From the NCBI GenBank assembly GCA_002496905.1, contig DALV01000057.1:9522-22756 (forward strand): a stretch of DNA of 13,235 bases, given 5' to 3'. A program made the position numbers and the translations under genes. The stretch is from Euryarchaeota archaeon UBA105. Lineage in GTDB: Archaea; Thermoplasmatota; Poseidoniia; Poseidoniales; Thalassarchaeaceae. The notes below the pieces were generated by a model. That model saw only the letters and a program-made list of their open reading frames with translations. It was not told where the DNA came from and ran no database searches. Positions 7,910 to 13,235 of this stretch are shown here, one piece after another (position 1 is the first letter of the stretch; every line of letters begins with the position of its first letter).

Positions 7910-10771
7910 TCATTCGCACATTCTTCTGATGTGCCTCACTACTAGGTCGGATGTGGGGATGGTGTGGTCTTCCAAAGGCGGTGAGAATGGCACAGGAGTG
8001 TCTAATGCTCCGATTACGACTGGTGCGTTTTCTAGATTCCAGAATGCTTCCTCTAAGATTCTGCTGCTAACTGTGTGTCCAAGGCCACCAGTGTATTGTG
8101 CCTCTTGCAAAACAATCAGACGTCCAGTTCTACGAACTGAATCGATACAGGTTTGTGCATCAAATGGTAATATTGTTCGCAAATCGACAATTTCGGCTTC
8201 AATTCCCCTTTTTGCCGCTGTTTCTGCTGCATCTAAAGCAACATGAACCATTGCACCCCAAGTTACGATTGTAACATCTTTACCGCCTCGTACAACTCTA
8301 GCCTTGCCTATGCTATTCTCACCATTAGCAAGGCGTTGATGAACTGAATCTGTATCTACTATCTGATTGATCGAATGCCCCCAGCCAGTATTTCCTCCCC
8401 GCAACCCATAGAGTCCTATGTGTTCAAGGTAAACTACAGGATCATTCAAGGCATGCGATTCAACCAACAAATCGTAGGCGTCTTGTGGCGTAGAAGGGAA
8501 TACGATTACCAAACCAGGGTCATTTGCAAACCATGATTCAATCATATTTGCATGGAAGGGTCCACTACGGGTTTTTGCTCCTAGTGGAATCCTAACCGTA
8601 AGTGGGACTTCGGCTCCCCATCTCCATCTAAGTTGGGCTGCATTGTTGATTAGTGGATTCATCGCTAGAGCGGCAAATCCTCCGAATTGGATTTCCGCCA
8701 AAGGACGCATACCTCCTAGGGCTGCTCCCGTTGCCGAATGAATGATTATAGCCTCAGACAAAGGCATATCGAGTAATTTGTCCGAATGCCCTCTTGCTTT
8801 CAATGGCAGATTCATTCCGAACGCTCCAGCGACTTCCATATCTTCTCCCATGAAGACAATTGATTCTCCATATTTGTCCGCAAGGCTGACCATTCCATTC
8901 TGTATTGCCTTGCTATATGTCCATGAGTTTGCAGCGTCCGAGAATCCGATGCCTACCTCGCCAATCGAGAGGGGACTATCTCCTCCAGAGAGACTTACCC
9001 CGAAGCGGTCGAATTGTTCGGAATGAGTTGAGGCATCGTGAAGCGAGGTTATGCCTTTGGTGACTGAATTACCTTCTGGCCATGCAGTATCTTCCATCTC
9101 CTTACGAGCGGCATCTACCAGTGCTTGTTCCTCTGCTTCCATTTTGCTAAGTTTATTTTCACTTACTCCCAATCTAATCAATAATTCCCGATGGTTAGGG
9201 AGGGGGTCTTTTTCTGACCAATATGTAAGCAACTCACGATCTACGTACCCTGGAGGGTTTCCACTTGCTGCTCCCAAGTACAGGTCATCATGATGATGTG
9301 CGTGGCCACAACCACGCATTGTCTCAACGTGAATTAGAGTGGGGCCACCTCCATCGAGGGCAAATTCCCTAGCAACTGCAGTTGATGTGTGGAATTCTGC
9401 AGGGTCGGAGCCATCTATACTCCAGGATGGAATCCCCATCGAGTGACCCTTGTCTCCGAAGGTTTCAGCACCCGATTGCCCAACTGTAAAAGTATCAAGA
9501 GCAATCTGATTATTTTGAATCATGAAGGAAATGGGTAGGCCTCTTGCACCAGCTAGATTCATGGCTTCCCAAAATTCTCCACTACTGCTACAACCCTCGC
9601 CGACCGGTGCAAGGTGAAAACGGGGTCTTGCAAGCCTATTTGCCGCTAGTGCGACACCGGTAGCTGTAGCGCTTGCTATCGGTAATGGAGCGGTGGGGGG
9701 TAGCACTCTCTTGTGCCAATTACCAACGTGTAAGTCTCTGCCTCCAGCAGAATCAACCCCACCATCCATGTAGGAATCTGACTTACCCATCTGTGCGTTG
9801 AAAATTTCTAGAGGAGTCTGACCCATCGAGAGAGCCAAACCTACGTCTCTAATCATAGGAGCAACTACGTCTGCATCAGCAATCGAATCTTCGCTGAGAT
9901 CAATCGCCCGAGCCATTGAGGTGGCGCATGCCACTACTCCTTCCTGCCAAGTAGAGCGGAATCCTTTACCTCCAAATTGGCTTCCATCAGGTGTATTTAC
10001 TCCATTCATGAACAAATCTTTCAGATGCTCATCTAAAGCACGAGTTCGATGCATCCATCTCTGCCACTCAAATCGGTCATCGACGGTTATTGAAGCGGTA
10101 TATGCGATTCTACGTAGACATAGAGTAACGTCCCTCATCATGCGTACTGCGCGCCTATCTAGATAGGCACTACCTGATCTGCGAGGAATAATCTCCTTAG
10201 TTGCAAGAGTTGCCAACCCCGGTTCGTATATTCTTTCAGTTAACCTTCTTTCAAATGAGTCACAGAACGATTCACAAAATTCGTGAAAACTCTTACCATT
10301 AAATCGTTCAGGCGGGTTTAGCGAATTCCAACATTCAAAGGCAGACTCAACATGACCATCGTGCCTTTCGACGAGGAATCTCATCAATTCCGACCTAGCA
10401 GTTTCTTGCGGTAAAGTAGAGGGAAAATCCAAAGGGGCCTTTGGCCTCCATCCACCGCCCCAAAGAGGGGGCAAATCTTGTTGATTGACAGGCCCGGAAT
10501 TTTTCTCTCCCGAGCCTACCTCTGTTTCATCGGAATTCCTAAGATTTGCTTCACTTTGTAATTCCTCCATCGAAGTTTCGAATGACCTTTCCCACACCTC
10601 TGCCTGTTGTTTTCTACCTCTGCCACTATCCGAGCGATTCAGAGTCACCCTGATTCTAGTGCTACAAGATGTACACTTACGATCTAGTCTTGTTGTAGCC
10701 TTGTCTCTCGATTTCCAAGTCTGGTGTGTGCTACAAGAGGGGCAACGCCATATCCCTCGTCGCCCAGTCAT
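7910..10771 (-). CDS. Single-chain 2-oxoacid dehydrogenase E1 (alpha-beta fusion) with N-terminal zinc ribbon
   Basis: A 953-residue protein. Residues 1-45 form a zinc ribbon: CPSC (10-13) and CTSC (33-36). A polar low-complexity linker (about 46-120) and a helical extension (about 120-235) precede the E1-alpha domain, with the thiamine-diphosphate motif GEG (391-393) ending in QNN (419-421) and a His-rich GHAHHHDD stretch near 489-496. The E1-beta domain runs from about 617 to the end, with MGED containing a conserved Glu (643), and LSEAIIIHSATGAALGG. Such enzymes decarboxylate pyruvate or branched-chain 2-oxo acids and reductively acylate a lipoyl E2; no E2 or E3 gene is visible here. The ATG at 10771 is chosen because GGAG sits six bases upstream; the upstream in-frame start at 10789 is a TTG. 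Alpha-beta fusions are known in bacteria; the zinc-ribbon extension is not one I recognise. Confidence 0.9.
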   Translation of the reverse strand: MTGRRGIWRCPSCSTHQTWKSRDKATTRLDRKCTSCSTRIRVTLNRSDSGRGRKQQAEVWERSFETSMEELQSEANLRNSDETEVGSGEKNSGPVNQQDLPPLWGGGWRPKAPLDFPSTLPQETARSELMRFLVERHDGHVESAFECWNSLNPPERFNGKSFHEFCESFCDSFERRLTERIYEPGLATLATKEIIPRRSGSAYLDRRAVRMMRDVTLCLRRIAYTASITVDDRFEWQRWMHRTRALDEHLKDLFMNGVNTPDGSQFGGKGFRSTWQEGVVACATSMARAIDLSEDSIADADVVAPMIRDVGLALSMGQTPLEIFNAQMGKSDSYMDGGVDSAGGRDLHVGNWHKRVLPPTAPLPIASATATGVALAANRLARPRFHLAPVGEGCSSSGEFWEAMNLAGARGLPISFMIQNNQIALDTFTVGQSGAETFGDKGHSMGIPSWSIDGSDPAEFHTSTAVAREFALDGGGPTLIHVETMRGCGHAHHHDDLYLGAASGNPPGYVDRELLTYWSEKDPLPNHRELLIRLGVSENKLSKMEAEEQALVDAARKEMEDTAWPEGNSVTKGITSLHDASTHSEQFDRFGVSLSGGDSPLSIGEVGIGFSDAANSWTYSKAIQNGMVSLADKYGESIVFMGEDMEVAGAFGMNLPLKARGHSDKLLDMPLSEAIIIHSATGAALGGMRPLAEIQFGGFAALAMNPLINNAAQLRWRWGAEVPLTVRIPLGAKTRSGPFHANMIESWFANDPGLVIVFPSTPQDAYDLLVESHALNDPVVYLEHIGLYGLRGGNTGWGHSINQIVDTDSVHQRLANGENSIGKARVVRGGKDVTIVTWGAMVHVALDAAETAAKRGIEAEIVDLRTILPFDAQTCIDSVRRTGRLIVLQEAQYTGGLGHTVSSRILEEAFWNLENAPVVIGALDTPVPFSPPLEDHTIPTSDLVVRHIRRMCE

Positions 10772-10853
10772 GCTTAACTCCGGTGTCAACTAGTACAACA
10801 AAGAATCGCTGTATTACTCACGATTACACCACTATAGAACAATCATTCTATCG

Positions 10854-10870
10854 ATTCAGATATAATTCAG
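10854..10870 (-). promoter_or_regulatory. Candidate TATA element upstream of the E1 gene
   Basis: ATTCAG occurs at 10854-10859 and 10865-10870, one helical turn apart, around ATATA. On the minus strand this reads CTGAATTATATCTGAAT. It could be a TATA box flanked by a short direct repeat, which would give a leader of about 65 nt before the E1 ATG. The surroundings are AT-rich, so a chance TATA-like match is a real possibility. Confidence 0.25.
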
Positions 10871-10936
10871 GAATCACATTACTAATAATACCACAATTAA
10901 AAGATAGTTTAATCAGTTATACACCACATATACGGT

Positions 10937-10943
10937 AAAAAAA
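10937..10943 (-). terminator. T-tract, possible end of the trxB-moeB transcript
   Basis: Seven consecutive T residues on the minus strand, in an AT-rich context, 88 nt past the moeB stop codon. Archaeal RNA polymerase can terminate at plain T-tracts without a hairpin. It is the longest such run in this gap. Confidence 0.35.
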
Positions 10944-11031
10944 TCTTTGTTTATTATGAAATTTGCAATAATTTCACTAAATACCACAATTAAACAATTG
11001 ATTTAACGCAATTACACCACAATTAGCCCAA

Positions 11032-12207
11032 TTAATACTTTGGAACTGTAGCATCTATCTGATCCGCCCAAAGATGGATGCCGCCAACCATATTCCAAAC
11101 CCTAGACCTGTCCCACCCAGACTGACCCAACCATCGGGCTACAGCATCCGAACGACCTCCGCTTCGACAGTAAACAACCAAATCACAATCTTTTGGCAAA
11201 TCTTCAGATTTTGCAGGAACTGCAATATGTTCAATCCGCAAGTCGGTTCCTGGCAAACTGACAATCGCTTCCTCATTTGCCCTTCTGACATCCAATAGGA
11301 AGGGGTTCCAACCCTTAGAACGTCTTTCTACAAATTCGGCGGGAGTAATTTCTAGCACCTGTCCAATTGGAGGTTCTTCTATAATCTCTTGACTTTGGCA
11401 AGCTTCGATTATCAATTGCTCGGACATTTCAGTGACAGGTTCTCTTTCAGGTAATTTTTCAAATTGTAACGAACGAGTCCTCATTGATTTTGCATCAATC
11501 ACCATTAATTGCCCAGACAACGAATCACCAACACCTAGCAATAATTTGATTGCTTCAGCAGATTGGATACTACCAACAATACCTGGCAGAACGCCCAATA
11601 CTCCTGCCTCGGCGCAATTTGGCGCTAATTCTGGAGGTGGTGCATTCGGAAACAAATCTCGATAATTCGGGCCACCATTAAAATTGAACACAGTAACTTG
11701 GCCTTCGAATCTGTGAATACTCCCAAAAACCCATGGTTTCCCTAGAACTTCACACGCATCATTGATTGTATATCTAGTGGGGAAATTGTCTGTGCCATCG
11801 ATAACCAGATCCCAATCTGAGATTAACTCCAAGGCATTATTTACATCTAGCCTAGTGTTATGTTCAACTACTTCAATTTCCGGATTTAACTCTCTAATTC
11901 GATTAGCTGCGGACTCAACCTTTAGTGAACCAACAGTCGCTGTAGAATGAATTACTTGTCTTTGAAGATTTGTTATGTCGACTTTATCGTCATCGATTAT
12001 TCCAATCTTACCAACCCCTGCTGCTGCCAAATATAGCAAAGTTGGAGATCCTAATCCACCGGCTCCGATTACAATTACAGAGGATTTTTTCAACTTCTTT
12101 TGGCCATCTTCACCCATCTCTGGAAGAATCAAATGACGTGCATATCTAGCTCGCTCCTCAGGGCTCAATTGTTCGTCCACGTACCTGAGAGAACACCACT
12201 CATTCAT
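11032..12207 (-). CDS. moeB: MoeB/ThiF adenylyltransferase with C-terminal rhodanese (MoeZ/Uba4-like)
   Basis: A 391-residue E1-like enzyme. The N-terminal domain has the ATP-binding GAGGLGSP (48-55), the conserved DDDKVDITNLQRQ stretch, DGTDNFPTRYTIND (137-150), and C198 in PNCAEAGVLG, the usual conserved cysteine. The C-terminal rhodanese domain has active-site C347 in YCRSGGRS. Such proteins adenylate the C-terminal glycine of small ubiquitin-like sulfur carriers (MoaD, SAMPs, Urm1-like) and add sulfur through the rhodanese persulfide, serving molybdopterin synthesis, tRNA thiolation or protein conjugation. The four zinc-binding cysteines of E. coli MoeB are missing; the first pair is replaced by NYRD, as I recall in actinobacterial MoeZ-type proteins. 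The ATG at 12207 gives the length typical of MoeZ and leaves a 25-bp gap after the upstream gene; the longer reading frame starts with a TTG at 12282 and would overlap that gene by 50 bp. Confidence 0.9.
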   Translation of the reverse strand: MNEWCSLRYVDEQLSPEERARYARHLILPEMGEDGQKKLKKSSVIVIGAGGLGSPTLLYLAAAGVGKIGIIDDDKVDITNLQRQVIHSTATVGSLKVESAANRIRELNPEIEVVEHNTRLDVNNALELISDWDLVIDGTDNFPTRYTINDACEVLGKPWVFGSIHRFEGQVTVFNFNGGPNYRDLFPNAPPPELAPNCAEAGVLGVLPGIVGSIQSAEAIKLLLGVGDSLSGQLMVIDAKSMRTRSLQFEKLPEREPVTEMSEQLIIEACQSQEIIEEPPIGQVLEITPAEFVERRSKGWNPFLLDVRRANEEAIVSLPGTDLRIEHIAVPAKSEDLPKDCDLVVYCRSGGRSDAVARWLGQSGWDRSRVWNMVGGIHLWADQIDATVPKY

Positions 12208-12232
12208 TTTGTCTTCGGCTTGCACGGCAGAC

Positions 12233-12646
12233 TCAGAAGGCACTTGATAAGTAGAGTCTAACAAATGCAACAGTGAATCCAAGTCGTCCCCATATACGTG
12301 TCAATACCTGTGCATTTTCTGATGAAATATCTCTATGGAACAACAGATTCCAAAGTCTTCTCACAAAATTTTGGTCTAATGGGTCATCAGGTCTTGGGAT
12401 TCCTTTGAAGTGTCTTTCCAAATCAGAGAGAATACAGAATCGACCGCGGAAAAACCAGAGTATTTCTGTGGCGGCGTATAGAATGACAACTCCCCACCAC
12501 ATCCACTGATACGGACCTAACCAAAGTACAGCGCACCAAAGTGTAACGATGGTGTGAGAGAGATAGAACAAATCTCCTATCCGGTGAGATAGCCAACTTC
12601 TTTCCTGCCAGTTTTCTCGATTGCCGAAAACTCCGAATTCAACCAT
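12233..12646 (-). CDS. Small membrane protein of unknown function
   Basis: A 137-residue protein I do not recognise with confidence. It has a polar N-terminus rich in W and R, two tryptophan-rich membrane helices (about 26-44 and 48-66), a conserved-looking FRGRFCILSDLERHF segment (66-80), a polar C-terminal half and a possible third short helix (about 119-135). The two-helix pattern followed by a Cys-Leu-x-x-Leu-Glu stretch is loosely like DUF2784 membrane proteins, but that is only a resemblance. It starts 9 bp after the trxB stop and ends 25 bp before the moeB ATG, so it is almost certainly co-transcribed with both. Its reality rests on operon spacing and a protein-like composition. It may support membrane redox or sulfur handling, but nothing in the sequence proves this. 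Confidence 0.65.
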   Translation of the reverse strand: MVEFGVFGNRENWQERSWLSHRIGDLFYLSHTIVTLWCAVLWLGPYQWMWWGVVILYAATEILWFFRGRFCILSDLERHFKGIPRPDDPLDQNFVRRLWNLLFHRDISSENAQVLTRIWGRLGFTVAFVRLYLSSAF

Positions 12647-12655
12647 TCCGTCACT

Positions 12656-13235
12656 TCAGTGTTGATCTTCTAACCACCGCTCAGCATCGATTGCGGCTTG
12701 ACAACCCATTCCAGCGGCAGTAATTGCCTGTCTGTATCTCGTATCTACAACATCTCCAGCCGCGAATACTCCTGGAATGCTAGTCATTGTGTGCTCCTTT
12801 GGAATAATGTATCCAGAATCATCGGTTTCAATTTGATTATCAAGGAATGTCGTAATTGGTTTGTGTCCTATTGCGATGAAAGCTCCAGTGCATGAAATCT
12901 CTTCAGTTGAACCGTCGCGAGAATCTTCCAATACAGCTCCAGTGAGTCCTTTTTCATCTGAAAGCCACTTTTTCACAGAGCGGAAAGTCTTGATCTCAAT
13001 CTTTGGATGATTCGCTGCTCTGTCATACATCACTTTTGAGGCGCGGAATACATCTCTTCTGTGGATGATTGTAACCTTGCTAGCGAATCTAGTAAGGAAA
13101 GTGGCTTCCTCCATTGCTGAGTCTCCACCTCCTACAACGATAATTTCCTCGTCTCGGAAAAATGCCCCATCGCAGGTTGCACAGGTACTGATTCCTCGCC
13201 CCTTCTGTGCATCTTCGCCTTCAGCACCTAACCAA
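12656..13235 (-). CDS. trxB: Thioredoxin reductase, N-terminus truncated by window edge
   Basis: The frame is open to the right edge, where 192 C-terminal residues are visible. The redox-active CATC (18-21 of the visible part) lies in RGISTCATCDGAFFR, the classic low-molecular-weight thioredoxin reductase context. The NADPH-binding GGGDSAMEE (35-43) and HRR (58-60) follow, and the C-terminal FAD segment PGVFAAGDV with the AGMGCQAA helix closes the protein. The missing part is the N-terminal FAD-binding domain, about 120 residues in this family. It transfers electrons from NADPH (expected from the HRR motif) to thioredoxin or a glutaredoxin-like partner. It lies first in a tight three-gene cluster with the 137-residue membrane protein and moeB, which hints at a link between thiol redox state and sulfur transfer. 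Confidence 0.93.
   Translation of the reverse strand, partial: WLGAEGEDAQKGRGISTCATCDGAFFRDEEIIVVGGGDSAMEEATFLTRFASKVTIIHRRDVFRASKVMYDRAANHPKIEIKTFRSVKKWLSDEKGLTGAVLEDSRDGSTEEISCTGAFIAIGHKPITTFLDNQIETDDSGYIIPKEHTMTSIPGVFAAGDVVDTRYRQAITAAGMGCQAAIDAERWLEDQH

Larger units (their letters stand above)
10793..11029. repeat. AT-rich intergenic region with a degenerate ~94-bp tandem repeat
   Basis: This stretch fills most of the 260-bp gap between moeB and the E1 gene and encodes no convincing protein. ACTAA(TA)ATACCACAATTAAA occurs at 10881-10901 and, lacking two bases, at 10976-10994. ACACCAC occurs at 10826-10832, 10921-10927 and 11014-11020; the first and third copies share the full 10-mer ATTACACCAC. 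On the + strand the CCAC cores fall at 10829, 10891, 10924, 10984 and 11017, giving spacings of 62, 33, 60 and 33. This fits a unit of 93-95 bp containing two elements 33 bp apart; a degenerate CAAC at 10796 fits as the partner of the 10829 copy. Possible roles are an operator array for the E1 gene or a decayed tandem duplication. Confidence 0.6.

Noticed and set aside
9285..9305. CAT/ATG-rich simple repeat in the E1 gene
   Set aside because: It encodes the GHAHHHDD stretch next to the conserved Arg/Gly-His of E1-alpha, so it is coding sequence rather than a microsatellite.
10772..10789. Upstream TTG start for the E1 gene
   Set aside because: The ATG at 10771 has GGAG six bases upstream, and those bases are part of the extra codons that the TTG start would translate.
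10726..10938. 70-codon plus-strand open frame over the E1 start and the repeat region
   Set aside because: Composition is unlike a protein; half of it mirrors the E1 5' end and the rest reads AT-rich repeats.
10793..11029. CRISPR array in the intergenic repeats
   Set aside because: Repeats are short, degenerate and alternately spaced at 33 and about 60 bp; there is no conserved repeat of 24-37 bp and no cas gene.
12208..12282. 25-residue N-terminal extension of the MoeB-rhodanese protein
   Set aside because: It starts with TTG, overlaps the upstream gene by 50 bp and makes the protein longer than the usual MoeZ length.

Overview
The window reads as chromosome from a marine, protease-rich archaeon, most likely a Marine Group II / Poseidoniales-like euryarchaeon. 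This placement is an inference: gene starts mostly lack strong Shine-Dalgarno sites, TATA-like boxes sit about 28 to 54 bp before two start codons, and the gene set (membrane-anchored subtilisins, acyl-CoA dehydrogenase, single-chain 2-oxoacid dehydrogenase E1, MoeB-rhodanese) suits a heterotroph living on proteins and lipids. There is no rRNA, tRNA, insertion sequence or CRISPR array. Coding density is high, and nearly every gene is on the minus strand, read from right to left.

Layout. At the left edge (1-1038, +) lies the 3' part of an ArsP_2-type 10-TM metal exporter. It converges on, and overlaps by 23 bp, the end of the minus-strand block. In transcription order that block is: thioredoxin reductase (truncated by the right edge), a 137-residue unknown membrane protein, and a MoeB/ThiF adenylyltransferase with a rhodanese domain, all tightly spaced. 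A 260-bp AT-rich intergenic region follows. Then come a zinc-ribbon-fused E1 alpha-beta dehydrogenase, a Na+/Ca2+ exchanger-family protein, an acyl-CoA dehydrogenase, two tandem paralogous secreted membrane-anchored subtilisins, and a MocA/MobA-like nucleotidyltransferase.

How the genes may work together. The trxB-137aa-moeB cluster suggests redox and sulfur handling: persulfide chemistry, ubiquitin-like sulfur-carrier activation, molybdopterin or tRNA thiolation. E1 and the acyl-CoA dehydrogenase suggest oxidation of 2-oxo acids and acyl-CoAs, as in branched-chain amino acid or fatty acid catabolism, which would fit with peptide release by the two surface proteases. No E2 or dihydrolipoamide dehydrogenase is visible.

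The least ordinary items are (1) the N-terminal zinc ribbon plus roughly 200-residue extension on the fused E1, and (2) a degenerate tandem repeat of about 94 bp in the intergenic region upstream of that gene, with paired ACACCAC / ATACCACAATTA elements at regular 33-bp and 93-95-bp spacing.
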